A DNA stretch of 64,000 nucleotides from DATHBD01 sp035296325 (GTDB taxonomy: Bacteria; Actinomycetota; Actinomycetes; Mycobacteriales; Micromonosporaceae), in NCBI GenBank assembly GCA_035296325.1, contig DATHBD010000015.1, forward strand, positions 23,838 through 87,837. Direction: 5' to 3'. Both the position numbers and the translations under genes were made by a program. The notes beneath the pieces are model-generated. The model was not told the origin of the DNA, made no database searches, and was given only the letters and a program-made list of their open reading frames with translations. Shown here piece after piece: positions 51,901 to 62,300 of the stretch (position 1 is its first letter; each line of letters opens with the position of its first letter).

Positions 51901-52392
51901 ATGGCGGGCGAGCGTTCTGACCACTTGGCGGCGGCCTTCCTCGCGGACGGTCCGGCGGACGACGTCGACCTCAGCCTGTTCGGCCAGTTCGCCGGCTCGT
52001 GGGACCTGGATTGCGTGGACTACCACCTCGACGGATCCACGACCGTCCGCCGAGGTGAATGGCACTTCGGATACGCGCTGGGTGGCCGGGCGACGACCGA
52101 CGTCTGGATCTTGCCGGGCGTCGAGCACGGCGTTAGCGTACGGTTCCCCGATCCCGCGGCTGGTACAGGCGTCTGGCGCTCCACCTGGGTGGGTCCGGGC
52201 CGGCGGCGGGTGCACACCTTTCTGGCCCGGCGGGTGGAGGACGAGATCGTGCTCGACGGCGGCGATTTGCGCTGGACCTTCTTCAGCGTCGAGACCAACG
52301 CTTTTCGCTGGCGTAACGAGGCACAGCAGCCGGACGGATCATGGCGGCCGCAGCAGACGTTCCTGGTTTGGCGACGGGATGACCACTGCTGA
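51901..52392 (+). CDS. Conserved hypothetical protein, lipocalin-like beta-barrel
   Basis: The protein has 163 residues rich in Trp and beta-strands (FAGSWDLDCVDYHLDGSTTV, TDVWILPGVE, WRSTWVGPGRRRVHTF, LRWTFFSVETNAFRWRNE). The pattern of alternating strands resembles DUF1579/lipocalin-like proteins that bind small hydrophobic molecules. No catalytic residues are evident. Confidence 0.7.
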   Translation: MAGERSDHLAAAFLADGPADDVDLSLFGQFAGSWDLDCVDYHLDGSTTVRRGEWHFGYALGGRATTDVWILPGVEHGVSVRFPDPAAGTGVWRSTWVGPGRRRVHTFLARRVEDEIVLDGGDLRWTFFSVETNAFRWRNEAQQPDGSWRPQQTFLVWRRDDHC

Positions 52393-52466
52393 TTTCGGCG
52401 GCGCGCGCGTCTGCCGAAGTCCACCTGCACACCAGTCGCGGCCTTGCGGTCGCGCCGGGCTCCGCT

Positions 52467-52982
52467 TCAACAGTCGAACACAAACCAGCAGAGGCCATTG
52501 CGCAACCGCTGGTCATCGAGTACGAGTTCGCGGATCGCCTCCGGGAGCTGATCGCGCTGCCACTGGCACTCGAGTCGCCCTGCTGCCTCACCCAGTCCCT
52601 CCGGTGCGGCCGCACGTGCAGCCTTGATCGCGTAGGCGGCCGCGCCGAGCTCGTGCGCGGCGACGTGGGCGACAGCACCGGCCTGGCCGGCGGCGTACGC
52701 GGCATGCCGGGCCGCCCCACGGAGCTCTCTGGCGGCTCCCATCGCATGGCCGCCCGCCGCACGGGCCTGCATCATCTTGACCTCGCCACGCACCCAGGCC
52801 CGGGCATGCTCGATCGCCTGGCGCGGTCGCGGGTCCCCGGGCTGGGCCGACTCGAAGAGGCCAAGGACGTGCTCGGCACACGAGGCAGCCCATAGAGCGA
52901 GGAGACGGTGATCGGTATCCGTGAGAGTTCCACCACGACGGATCGTCACAAACCGAGGGTCCTGGACCTTTGGGAGGATCAC
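52467..52982 (-). CDS. Putative immunity protein, Imm5-like
   Basis: The protein has 171 residues and is almost entirely Ala-rich helix. DHRLLALWAASCAEHVLGLFESAQPGDPRPRQAIEHARAW (several adjoining stretches) and AARHAAYAAGQAGAVAHVA with LGAAAYAIKAARAA match the Imm5-type putative immunity proteins of polymorphic toxin systems. Such proteins often occur without a nearby toxin in actinomycetes. GTG 52982 has GAGGGAG eight bases upstream; GTG 52991 is the alternative. No toxin gene is adjacent, and the eCIS cargo lies 45 kb away. Confidence 0.65.
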   Translation of the reverse strand: MILPKVQDPRFVTIRRGGTLTDTDHRLLALWAASCAEHVLGLFESAQPGDPRPRQAIEHARAWVRGEVKMMQARAAGGHAMGAARELRGAARHAAYAAGQAGAVAHVAAHELGAAAYAIKAARAAAPEGLGEAAGRLECQWQRDQLPEAIRELVLDDQRLRNGLCWFVFDC

Positions 52983-53119
52983 GACATTCACTCCCTCGTG
53001 CGCGCGTCGGCGCGACTCAAGGCGGGATGACCCGGGCAATCGTAACCGTTGAACGGGCCGGTGACGGGTTACGGCTGGTCCTCCGCCGACGCTGGTGCGG
53101 TCGGCCTCATCGACGTTCG

Positions 53120-53149
53120 TTGACCTGTTCGATCGCCGCCCCCTACGCT
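53120..53149 (+). promoter_or_regulatory. Promoter of the GH10 xylanase gene
   Basis: TTGACC at 53120-53125 and TACGCT at 53144-53149 are separated by 18 bases, a good vegetative actinomycete promoter. It leaves a 5' leader of about 68 bases. Confidence 0.6.
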
Positions 53150-53223
53150 GAACCGGCGCGGATGTGTCCCTTGGCGTCGCGTCGATGTTCGGTGCAGCGG
53201 TTTCGTGCAGAGAGGCACAGTTG

Positions 53224-55326
53224 ATGCGCATCTCCAGACCCCTCCCGGTCAGCCTGCTGAGCGCCGCTCTGGCGGCGTCCCTCGCCGTGGTGGTCTGGGG
53301 GCCGGCGCACCCGGGCACCGCGGCCGCGCAGCCGGTCGTGACGCTGACGAGCGACTTCGAGGACGGCACCACGAACGGGTGGGGGCCTCGCGGCTCCGAG
53401 GTCGTCGCCAACAGCACGGCCACCGCGCACGGCGGTACGCACAGCCTGCTGACCAGCGGCCGAACCGCGAGTTGGCAGGCGCCGTCGCGGAACGTCCTGA
53501 GCCACCTCACCAAGGGTACCCAGTTCACCTTCTCCGTCTGGGTCCGCCTCGCCGCCGGCCAGGCGCCGGCCAACGCCCAGCTGAGCCTGGAGCGCCGACT
53601 GGCCGGCACGCCGAGCTACGGACAGGTCGGCGGCCCGAAAGCCGTCTCCGACGCGGCCTGGACGCAGCTCTCCGGCACGTACACCCTCGCGGTGGATGCC
53701 GACTTCGCAGCCGTCTACGTGGAGACGAGCGGTGGCACGCCGTCCCTGCACATCGACGATTTCGTCATGTCCTACGTGCCCGCCACCCCGATCCAGACCG
53801 ACATCCCGTCGTTGAAGACCGTGCTCGCCGGCGACTTCCCGATCGGCGCCGCCGTGGGCCGACCGGAACTGCTCGGCGAGCACGCCCGGTTGCTCACGAA
53901 GCACTTCAACTCGGTGACCCCGGGCAACTCCTTGAAATGGGACGCGACCGAGCCGACCGAGGGCACCTTCAGGTATTCCGATCCGGACGCCATCGTTGCG
54001 TTCGCCAAGGCCAACGGCATCAAGGTGCGCGGGCACACGCTGGTCTGGCACCAGCAGACCCCGGCCTGGGTGTTCACCGACGCCACCGGAGCCGACATGA
54101 CGGCGACCGCGGCGAACAAGGCACTGGTCCTGAAGCGGATCGAGAACCACATCCGCGCCGTGGCCGGGCGGTACGCGAACGACATCTACGCCTGGGACGT
54201 GGCGAACGAGGTCATCGACGAAGGCCAGGCCGACGGCATGCGGCGCAGTAGGTGGTTCACCCTCACCGGCCTGGACTACCTGCGTACCGCGTTCCGGGTG
54301 GCGCGCGAGGTGGCGCCGAACGCCAAGCTGTACATCAACGACTACAACACCAACGTGCCCGCCAAGCGGGACAAGCTCTTCGCGCTGGTCAGCCAGCTCC
54401 GCGCGGAGGGCGTCCCGATCGACGGCGTTGGACACCAGATGCACGTCAACGTGGACTGGCCATCGGTGACCGAGACCGAGCAGATGATCACGAAGTTCAT
54501 CCCGCTGGGTGTCGAGCAGCAGATCACCGAGATGGACATCAGTGTCTACACCAACGGCACCGACTCGTTCCCCACCATCTCGGACGCGTTGCTCATCAGG
54601 CAGGCCAACCGATACCGCGAGCTGTTCGACGTGTTCCGGCGGCACCGGGCGTCGATCACGTCGGTCACCCTGTGGGGCCTCGCCGACGATGACACCTGGC
54701 TCAAGCAGTTCCCGATCACCAGGCTCGACCTTCCGCTGCTCTTCGACGAGCAGTTGCAGGCCAAGCCGGCGTACTGGGCGCTCGTGGACCCCACCAGGAT
54801 CTCCGCCAGCCCGAGCCCGGGACGGCCCACCACACCGGCCTCCCCGACCGCGTCCGTCACCGCGTCCGTGTCGGTCCCTGCGTCCGCCAGTCCTTCGGTG
54901 CCGGGCGGCGCCGGGCACCAGACGTTGACCGCGCGGCACAGCGGCAAAGTCGCCCAGGCCCCGGGCAGTGCCAACGGCACCGCGATCATCCAGCAGCCGC
55001 GCACCGGTGACGCGAGCCAGCAGTGGGAACTCCGCGACGCCGGTGCCGGCTACGTCACCGTGGTCAACCGCGCCAGTGGCAAGTGCCTGGACGTCGCGGG
55101 CCGTTCGCTGGCCGACCGGGCCGCCGCCATCGCGTGGACGTGCGGCACCGGGACGAACCAGCAATGGCAACTCCGTCCGGTCGACGGTGGATACGTCCAG
55201 TTGGTCGCCCGACACAGCGGCAAGTGCCTCGACGTGACCGACCGGTCGGTGGCCGACGGCGCCGCCCTCATCCAGTGGACCTGCGGCAGCGGCACCAACC
55301 AGCACTGGCAGCGCATGGCGGCGTAG
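53224..55326 (+). CDS. Secreted GH10 endo-xylanase with CBM and ricin-type lectin domain
   Basis: The protein has 700 residues. A signal peptide (LLSAALAASLAVVVWGP) ends near AAA-QP. Residues about 37-187 are a CBM4/9/22-type jelly roll (SDFEDGTTNGWGPRG start). The GH10 barrel (about 195-530) has the acid/base E329 in WDVANEV, the nucleophile E436 in ITEMDIS, and HTLVWHQQTPAW. A Ser/Thr/Pro linker leads to a C-terminal ricin-type beta-trefoil (about 578-700, SGKCLDV and QQW repeats), a CBM13-like module. It cleaves xylan backbones outside the cell. ATG 53224 is preceded by GAGAGG, and a promoter lies 75 bases upstream. Confidence 0.95.
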   Translation: MRISRPLPVSLLSAALAASLAVVVWGPAHPGTAAAQPVVTLTSDFEDGTTNGWGPRGSEVVANSTATAHGGTHSLLTSGRTASWQAPSRNVLSHLTKGTQFTFSVWVRLAAGQAPANAQLSLERRLAGTPSYGQVGGPKAVSDAAWTQLSGTYTLAVDADFAAVYVETSGGTPSLHIDDFVMSYVPATPIQTDIPSLKTVLAGDFPIGAAVGRPELLGEHARLLTKHFNSVTPGNSLKWDATEPTEGTFRYSDPDAIVAFAKANGIKVRGHTLVWHQQTPAWVFTDATGADMTATAANKALVLKRIENHIRAVAGRYANDIYAWDVANEVIDEGQADGMRRSRWFTLTGLDYLRTAFRVAREVAPNAKLYINDYNTNVPAKRDKLFALVSQLRAEGVPIDGVGHQMHVNVDWPSVTETEQMITKFIPLGVEQQITEMDISVYTNGTDSFPTISDALLIRQANRYRELFDVFRRHRASITSVTLWGLADDDTWLKQFPITRLDLPLLFDEQLQAKPAYWALVDPTRISASPSPGRPTTPASPTASVTASVSVPASASPSVPGGAGHQTLTARHSGKVAQAPGSANGTAIIQQPRTGDASQQWELRDAGAGYVTVVNRASGKCLDVAGRSLADRAAAIAWTCGTGTNQQWQLRPVDGGYVQLVARHSGKCLDVTDRSVADGAALIQWTCGSGTNQHWQRMAA

Positions 55327-55361
55327 CCCCGCCCGGCCACGATGGCCCGCGTGCTGGGCGA

Positions 55362-55562
55362 TCACTCCGGCTCGGTGACCCAATAGGTCTGCTTGTGCCC
55401 ACGAGCCTCCATCGCCGCCGCCACCGACTCCGCCTCGGCGCGGGTGTCGTGCCGGGACACCTCGTAGCGGTTGCCGTTGTCGTCCTGCCGCCACACCGTC
55501 CACCGCCGAGCGGTCCCGTGGCCAGACTGAACCAACTCCTGCAGCTCCATTCGGCTGTCCAA
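55362..55562 (-). CDS. Small SPOR-like protein
   Basis: About 66 residues. RRWTVWRQDDNGNRYEVSRH followed by RAEAESVAAAMEARGHKQTYWV resembles a single SPOR repeat, as in many small actinobacterial proteins annotated that way. The TTG at 55562 is eight bases from a strong GGAGGAA and therefore preferred over ATG 55550, which has none. No signal peptide is present, so a peptidoglycan-binding role is doubtful. Confidence 0.7.
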   Translation of the reverse strand: MDSRMELQELVQSGHGTARRWTVWRQDDNGNRYEVSRHDTRAEAESVAAAMEARGHKQTYWVTEPE

Positions 55563-55751
55563 CGATTCGGTTCCTCCGCTGTCGAATCCTATTACGTTGG
55601 GGGCACGTCGGGCGCCGCCGGGCCGTACCCGAGGGCACCACCGGGGCACGGAACCGAAGGACTGCAATCATGACCGGCGGGTACCCCGGCGTCTGGTGGG
55701 TATCCAGCGGACGGGCGGCGGGTGGCCGTCGAGGCGAACGGAGGTTGCGCT

Positions 55752-57584
55752 GTGCCGGGGAAGATCGAGGACTACGCGTTGCTGGGTGATCTGCACACCG
55801 CTGCGCTGGTGGGTCGGGACGGCTCCATCGACTGGTTGTGCCTGCCCCGCTTCGACTCCCCCGCCTGTTTCGCAGCGCTGTTGCACGACGAGCGCGCCGG
55901 ACACTGGCTGCTGGCTCCGTCGACCGGCGGACCGGCGACCAGACGACGGTACCGGGACCACTCGCTGATCCTGGAGAGCGAGTGGGACACCGAAGATGGC
56001 ACGGTCCGGGTGGTGGACTGCATGCCGCCCCGGGGTGAGGCAGCGGACGTGGTCCGCGTCGTGGAAGGTGTGTCCGGCCGGGTCACGATGCGGATGCGTC
56101 TGGCGCTGCGCTTCGACTACGGCCACATCGTCCCCTGGGTCCGTCGCCAAGGTGAGGATCTGGGAGCGATCGCCGGGCCTGACGCTGTCTGGCTTCGCAC
56201 GCCGGTGGCGCTGCACGGCGTGGAGCAGACGACGGTCGCGGAGTTCTCGGTCGAGGCAGGGCAGCGGATTCCGTTCGTCCTGACCTACCAGCCATCACAC
56301 CTGCCCCGGCCACGCCCGGTCGATGTCGATGTCGCGATCGCCGAAACGGAGGGCTTCTGGTCGGACTGGATCGCCAAGTGCGACTACGACGGGCGGTGGC
56401 CGGACGAGGTACGCCGGGCACTGGTCATGTTGAAGGCGCTGACCTACGCGCCGACCGGTGGCATCGTCGCGGCCGCCACCACCTCCCTTCCCGAGCAGCT
56501 CGGCGGCCCCCGCAACTGGGACTACCGGTTCTGCTGGCTGCGCGACGCCACGTTCACCCTGCAGGCGCTGCTGGGCACGGGGTACCGGGCGGAGGCCGTG
56601 GCATGGCGGGACTGGCTGCTCCGTGCCGCTGCCGGCGATCCCGCCGATCTGCGGATCATGTACGGGCTCGACGGCACCCGCCGAATCCCTGAGTACACGC
56701 TGGACTGGCTATCCGGATACGAAGGGTCCCACCCGGTGCGGGTCGGCAACGCCGCAGCCGACCAGCTCCAGCTCGACGTGTGGGGCGAGGTCCTGGAAGG
56801 CCTGCACCTCGCCCGGGACGCCGACATCGGCGCCAACGACGACGCGTGGGATCTGCAGCGGGCCATGCTGGAGTTCCTGGAGGGCAACTGGGCCGAGCCC
56901 GACAACAGCCTGTGGGAGGTACGTGGGCCGCGGCGGCACTTCGTGCATTCGAAGGTGCTCGCCTGGACCGGCTTCGACCGCGCTGTCCGGGCCGTGGAGC
57001 ACCACGGCCTGGCTGGACCTGTTGACCGGTGGCGCGCCGTGCGCGACGACATCCACGCCGAGGTGTGCGCCAAGGGATTCGACACCGACCGGAACACCTT
57101 CACCCAGTCCTACGGCTCGCAGGGCCTGGACGCGGCGCTGCTGCTGATCCCGCGGGTGGGCTTTCTCCCGTGGACCGATCCCCGCGTGGTCGGCACCGTC
57201 GAGGCGGTCCAACGGGAGCTCTGCCGGGACGGCTTCGTCCTGCGCTACCACCCGCAGGCGGACCAGAACGTCGACGGCCTGCCAGGCGAGGAAGGTGCAT
57301 TCCTCGCCTGCAGCTTCTGGCTCGTCGATGCGCTGCACGGGATGGGCCGCACGGACGAAGCGCTGGAGCTGTTTGAACGGCTCCTCGCCCTACGCAACGA
57401 TGTGGGACTGCTCAGCGAAGAGTACGACCCGCATACCCGACGGCACCTGGGCAACACTCCGCAGGCGTTCAGCCTCGTAGGCTTGATCAACTCCGCCCGC
57501 CAACTCAGCGGCACAGCGACGACCACCACGGCGTCAGGGCCCAACCAGCACATCACCGGCGTCCGGAGCCGACGACCGGCGTGA
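55752..57584 (+). CDS. GH15-family trehalase/glucoamylase-like enzyme
   Basis: The protein has 610 residues. IEDYALLGDLHTAALVGRDGSIDWLCLPRFDSP (adjacent stretches) opens the N-terminal beta domain, and the (alpha/alpha)6 barrel has GGPRNWDYRFCWLRDATFTLQAL and NTPQAFSLVGLINSA. These are the marks of bacterial cytosolic GH15 proteins, several of which are alpha,alpha-trehalases. EEGAFLACSFWLVDAL contains a likely catalytic Glu. GTG 55752 has GGAGG seven bases upstream, so the GTG at 55722 is rejected. There is no signal peptide. Confidence 0.92.
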   Translation: MPGKIEDYALLGDLHTAALVGRDGSIDWLCLPRFDSPACFAALLHDERAGHWLLAPSTGGPATRRRYRDHSLILESEWDTEDGTVRVVDCMPPRGEAADVVRVVEGVSGRVTMRMRLALRFDYGHIVPWVRRQGEDLGAIAGPDAVWLRTPVALHGVEQTTVAEFSVEAGQRIPFVLTYQPSHLPRPRPVDVDVAIAETEGFWSDWIAKCDYDGRWPDEVRRALVMLKALTYAPTGGIVAAATTSLPEQLGGPRNWDYRFCWLRDATFTLQALLGTGYRAEAVAWRDWLLRAAAGDPADLRIMYGLDGTRRIPEYTLDWLSGYEGSHPVRVGNAAADQLQLDVWGEVLEGLHLARDADIGANDDAWDLQRAMLEFLEGNWAEPDNSLWEVRGPRRHFVHSKVLAWTGFDRAVRAVEHHGLAGPVDRWRAVRDDIHAEVCAKGFDTDRNTFTQSYGSQGLDAALLLIPRVGFLPWTDPRVVGTVEAVQRELCRDGFVLRYHPQADQNVDGLPGEEGAFLACSFWLVDALHGMGRTDEALELFERLLALRNDVGLLSEEYDPHTRRHLGNTPQAFSLVGLINSARQLSGTATTTTASGPNQHITGVRSRRPA

Positions 57585-57629
57585 CCCCGGCACGCAGGTG
57601 ATGACGGTCGTATGCGTGGCCGCAGACGA

Positions 57630-58385
57630 TCAGACGCCGCCGTCGACGGCGATCACCTGACCGGTGATACCGGTGTTCGCGGCCGACCCGAGGAAGACGA
57701 TCGGCGCGGTGATCTCGTCGGCGTCCAGGAGGCGGCCCAGCGGGACCATGTCGGTGTAGCTGGCCGGCACCGAGTCGACGATGTGTCCGTTGGTCCTGGT
57801 GCGGGTCAGCCCCGGCGACACCACATTCGACAAGATGTCGCCGGAGCGACCCAGCGAGAACGCGGCCGAACGGCTGAACCCGTGCAGCGCCGCCTTCGCC
57901 GCGCCGTAGTACTCGCCCCCGGCCATGCCGTTCGTCGCGATCGACGACGAGACGTGCACCAGCCGACCCCATCGATGCTCGCGCATGTACGGGGTGACGA
58001 GCCGGCTCAGGGCCAGCGCCCCTTCGATGTTGTCGCGCAGCACCCGCAGCCAGGCGTCGTCCGGCACGTCCTCGAACCTGCCAGCGGCGTCAGGCTCGGA
58101 CATCCCCCACCGCACGGCGTTGTTGACCAGCACGTCGACCCGACCGGACCAGGCCAGTACGGCGTCGACGAGGCCACGGGCGGAACCGGCGTCACCGAGT
58201 TCGTACCGCGCCACCATCGTGCGCCCGCCCAGGTCGGCGGCCAGTTTCCCGGCCGCGTCATCGGCCTCGTGGTATACCAGCACCACGTCGGCTCCCTCAG
58301 CCGCGAACCGGCGCGCGATCGGGTCGCCCAGCCCTCCGGTCGCTCCCGTGACGATCACTGTGCGGCCTGCCAGTCCCAGATCCAT
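57630..58385 (-). CDS. Short-chain dehydrogenase/reductase, FabG-like
   Basis: The protein has 251 residues. VTGATGGLGDPIARRFAAEG is the NAD(P)-binding glycine motif (with Asp where Ile/Lys is usual), VNNAV the NNAG-like strand, and SSSIATNGMAGGEYYGAAK the Ser-Tyr-Lys catalytic set. SPGLTRTRT follows. The substrate is unknown. Its ribosome-binding site GGGAG is within one arm of a large inverted repeat shared with the divergent XRE gene's upstream region. Confidence 0.92.
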   Translation of the reverse strand: MDLGLAGRTVIVTGATGGLGDPIARRFAAEGADVVLVYHEADDAAGKLAADLGGRTMVARYELGDAGSARGLVDAVLAWSGRVDVLVNNAVRWGMSEPDAAGRFEDVPDDAWLRVLRDNIEGALALSRLVTPYMREHRWGRLVHVSSSIATNGMAGGEYYGAAKAALHGFSRSAAFSLGRSGDILSNVVSPGLTRTRTNGHIVDSVPASYTDMVPLGRLLDADEITAPIVFLGSAANTGITGQVIAVDGGV

Positions 58386-58390
58386 CGGAT

Positions 58391-58446
58391 GTCTCCCTCA
58401 TCTCGGTCCGCTCCACCGTGGCGGAACGGCGGACACCGAGGGAGAC
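58391..58446. promoter_or_regulatory. Large inverted repeat between the SDR and XRE genes
   Basis: GTCTCCCTC (58391-58399) and GAGGGAGAC (58438-58446) are perfect 9-bp arms, extended inward by TCCGC/GCGGA. One arm covers the SDR ribosome-binding site. It may act as an XRE operator or as an mRNA hairpin. Confidence 0.5.
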
Positions 58447-58509
58447 CGTGCCAAGGCTGGCCCCGGCAGGGCCACGCTGCGAGCCTGCCGGGTGAGTAGG
58501 GTCGACGGC

Positions 58510-59367
58510 GTGACGGATCCCGCGACCGACAACGAACTGGGCCGATTCCTACGGAGCCGCCGGGAGGTGACGTCGTCGGCGGCCGTCGGGCTGTCGGCGG
58601 GCGTACGGCGGCGCACGCCAGGCCTGCGACGCTCGGAGGTCGCCACGCTGGCCGGGGTGAGCGTGGAGTACCTGACCCGGCTGGAGCAGGGCCGGGACCG
58701 GCACCCTTCGCCGGAGGTACTCAACGCGCTCGCCACCGCACTGCGGTTCTCCCCCACCGACCGCGCCCACCTGCGCTACCTCGGCAAGACAAGCGTCGGC
58801 GTGATGTGCCCGGCCGGCGACGCGCCGGCCGCCGACGTGCGACCCACGGTGCGCGCCCTGCTCGACCGGCTGGAACCGGGCCCGGCGGTGGTGCTGAACC
58901 GGCTCTGCGACGTGCTCGCCGCGACCACCGGCTATGAGCGGCTACTCCGCCCGGTGGGGCTGCTCGACGGTCACCGGCCCAATGTGCTGCGGTACGTGCT
59001 CGCCGATCCGCGGGCGCGCGCCGCGTACCCCGACTGGGACCGGGTGGCCGACAACTACGTCGCCCAGCTCAAGGGCGAGATCCGCCGCGGCGACCCGCAC
59101 GCCGCCGACCTCGCCGACGACCTCACCGTGCTGGTGGGGCCCGAATTCACCGACCGGGTAGCAGCGCACTCCGGCCCGCCGGAGCGGGCCGGTGTCGAGC
59201 GGATGGTGCACCCCGAGGTGGGCGCGCTGCGGCTGGCGTACGAGATCCTCGATCTGCCTGACGCCGACGAGCAGCGGTTGGTCGTTCACCTGCCGGCCGA
59301 CGCGACGACCGCGGCCGCGCTCGACCGCCTGAATGGCCGCCGCCCCGGCGCGCTGCGCGCCGTGTAG
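58510..59367 (+). CDS. XRE-family regulator with MmyB-like ligand domain
   Basis: The protein has 285 residues. The helix-turn-helix is RSEVATLAGVSVEYLTRLEQGRD (two adjoining parts), preceded by FLRSRRE and RRTPGLRR, the standard start of this actinobacterial group. The C-terminal about 170 residues are a PAS-like MmyB domain. Such regulators often control an adjacent divergent oxidoreductase, here the SDR, and may sense its substrate. GTG 58510 is used; GTG 58492 is possible. Confidence 0.9.
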   Translation: MTDPATDNELGRFLRSRREVTSSAAVGLSAGVRRRTPGLRRSEVATLAGVSVEYLTRLEQGRDRHPSPEVLNALATALRFSPTDRAHLRYLGKTSVGVMCPAGDAPAADVRPTVRALLDRLEPGPAVVLNRLCDVLAATTGYERLLRPVGLLDGHRPNVLRYVLADPRARAAYPDWDRVADNYVAQLKGEIRRGDPHAADLADDLTVLVGPEFTDRVAAHSGPPERAGVERMVHPEVGALRLAYEILDLPDADEQRLVVHLPADATTAAALDRLNGRRPGALRAV

Positions 59368-59381
59368 CCGGATGACCGACG

Positions 59382-62300
59382 TCAGTACGGCAACCCGGGC
59401 ACGTTGAGGTCGATGCTGTAAACCCCGTAGTTGCCGCGGATCCCGGACGTGATGAACAGGGTCTTGCCGTCCGGCCCGCCGAAGGCGGCGTTGGTCGCGT
59501 CGTCACCTGCTGCGATCGTGCCGAGTTTGCGCCCGTCCGGTGCGAAGACGTGGATCAGGCCCTGGGTGTGGGACGCCCAGTACAGGTTGCCGGCACAGTC
59601 GACCGTCCCCCCGTCCGGACTTGTCACCTCGGCGAACTCGGTGCGCGGCCCGACGCTGCCGTCGGCCCGCACCGGGTACCGGTAGATCCGGCCGCTGTCG
59701 CCGCCGGCGACGTAGAGCGTCTGCTCATCCGGCGACAGCACGATCCCGTTCGGCTGCTTCACGGTGTCGTCCACGACAGAGACGACGTCGTCCTTCACCC
59801 GGTACACATTGGTCAGGCCGGCCGCCTGGCCGGCGCGGTTGGCCCGTTGGAAGCTCGGGTCGGTGAAGTACACGGTGCCGTCACCGCGCACGGTCAGATC
59901 GTTCGGCGAGTTGAACTGGCGACCCGGGACGCTCGCCGCGACCACGCCACGGGTGCCGTCGGCCAAACTGTACGACGACACGCTCTGCTGGTCATGGGTG
60001 GCTGCGAAAACCTTCGTGCCGTCCGCGCTGAGGGCCAGACCGTTGCTGCCACCGTCCGCGCGGAACACCGCGAAGACCCCGGCCGGCGTCATCGACCGGA
60101 TCACCGACGGTTCCACACCCCCCGGTACAGTCGGCCGCTGCATGTCCGACACCAGCAGCCGGCCTGGGTTCCCGTCCCGGCCGGCGATCCAGACCGGACC
60201 CTCCAGGAAGTTGAACCCGCCGGCAAGCAACCCGGCGCGCTGCGCTGCCGAATCCAACGGAGCGCCATAGCTCTCGCCCGGCGTACATTTCGCGGTGGCG
60301 ACCGTCGGAGTCGCCGTCACCGTCCGGTCGAACGCCGCGGTCAGGGTCGTTGGCGTGGCAGGCGCGGTCACCACATGGGTCTGCTCGCCGCCGTCGGACC
60401 ACTCCCGGAAGGTGAACACGTCGGCGCCGACGGTCTGCGGTGTGACGGCGCTGACCGTGTTGGTGGAGTTCTGGATGACGGTCCGGGTGAACGGGGTCTG
60501 CTCCGCCGCACTCCCCACCGAAATGGTGAGGCCGGGCGGGTCCGTCACGAACGTGAGTTCGACGGTCTTCGGGTCGAGCCGCCGACGGCTCGTCTGCTGC
60601 AGGCCCCCCGCGTCGGTTGCGGTGAGCACAAGCTCGAGGTACGACGGGTACTCGTGTTCGGGCGCCGTGAACGACCCTTCGGCCACGCCCTCCCACTCCT
60701 GCAGGACGTGCTGGTGGCAGCTGTCAAGGGTGTAGCAGTGGTGTTGGATCAACTGCCACCGCAGCGCCGCAGCGGGCAGTTGGCCCTGCTCCGGGTCGGT
60801 GGCACCACCGGCGAAGCTGAGGGTGTCCCCGACCGCCCAGGTGGTGGTCCCCACCGGTGCGTCGATCGTCGCCGTCGGGGCGGCGTTCCCGACCGAAATG
60901 ACAACCGTCTTGGTGTCGGTGCCGCCCGCGCCGTCGCGGACCCGGAGTCTGGCGGTGAACGAGCCCTCGTCCGGATAGGTATGGGATGCGGTCACGGTGG
61001 TGGCGTCGACCGTCCCGTCGTCGGTGAAGTCCCACTCGTAGCTCAACCGACCGCCGTCGCCGCCATCAGGGTCCGTGGAGTTCGCGGCGTCGAACGCGAC
61101 CGTCAACGGCGCCGCGCCCGCCGTCGGCGTCGCCGAGAGCACGGCGGTCGGCGACGTGTTGGCACCGGTGTAGACGATCCGCCGTACGGTTCCGCTATCG
61201 CTATTGGGGTCCATGCCGTAGTCGACGTAGAAGAGGTCGCCGCCCGGACCGATGGCCAGATCCACGGGCGTGGCCGGCTCGAAGACGAAGGTCTTGACGT
61301 CCTCCGGCCGTGTCGTCGTGATCGGTGGACCACCGGGCTCGGATGGCGGCAACACCCAGATGCACTTGCGGGTGTAGTCGGCAAGAAACATCGCACCCTG
61401 GTACTCGGGCGGGTAGTTGCCACCGGCGGTCGGATAGAACGCGACGCCGGACCAGGCGGAGCCCCCGGTCCCGCACTTCCGGTCCCCGGCGGGAGCACCC
61501 ATCGTCTGGTCATGCCTGAAGTGGAACCGCGGAGCGGTCTGGGTATCCTCGCGGTACAGATTCTCGCAGAGGTCGAGGTTGGCGCCGTCGTATCCGGCCT
61601 GTCGATCCGGTCCCTCGTAACACGGCCACCCGAAGTTCGTCAGCGTCGTCGCGTCGGAAACCACGTTGATCTCTTCGACCGTGTTCCAGCCGACGTCAGC
61701 CAACCACACCTCGTCGGTGCCCGGTCGGATATCGAAGCGGAAGGCGTTGCGCAGCCCATGGGCGATGATCCTGCGGGTGTTGAGATCAGGGCTGCCCGCG
61801 CCGGGGTTGCCGGGTGCGCCGTCGCCGGTCACCGGGTCGAGCCGGAGCAGCGCGCCATTGAGCCCGGTCGGGTCCTCCGCGGTATTCGGGGTGCGGACAT
61901 CCTGGGCCCGCAGCGCGCCGCCCTCGGCGCGCGGTGGGGTCATCGCCCCGCCCGGCGGATCGCCACAGGGGTTGGGGGCGTTTCGGGGCGTCTGACCGTA
62001 GTCGACAATGTCAGCGCGGGCACCGTCACCGTGGGTTACGTACAGCATGCCGTCCCGACCGAACCGCAGGTCACCGACGGAGTGGCTCGGCCCCTGCTGG
62101 CACCACCCACTGTCGATCAATACCTGCTCGGTGCCGTTGGCGTCCAGCCGCGACAGCCGGGAGCTGGTCACGCACCGGTTCGCGGGAGCGTTCTCACATC
62201 TGTCCCGCCATTGCGGCGCGGTGCCGCCCGGCAACGCATCGCGCGTGTAGAGCACGTACACCCACGGCTCGGCGGGAAAACTGGGATGCAGCGCCATGCC

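Noticed and set aside
55722..55751. Earlier GTG start for the GH15 gene
   Set aside because: It has no ribosome-binding site, whereas GGAGG is seven bases before GTG 55752, where family similarity begins.
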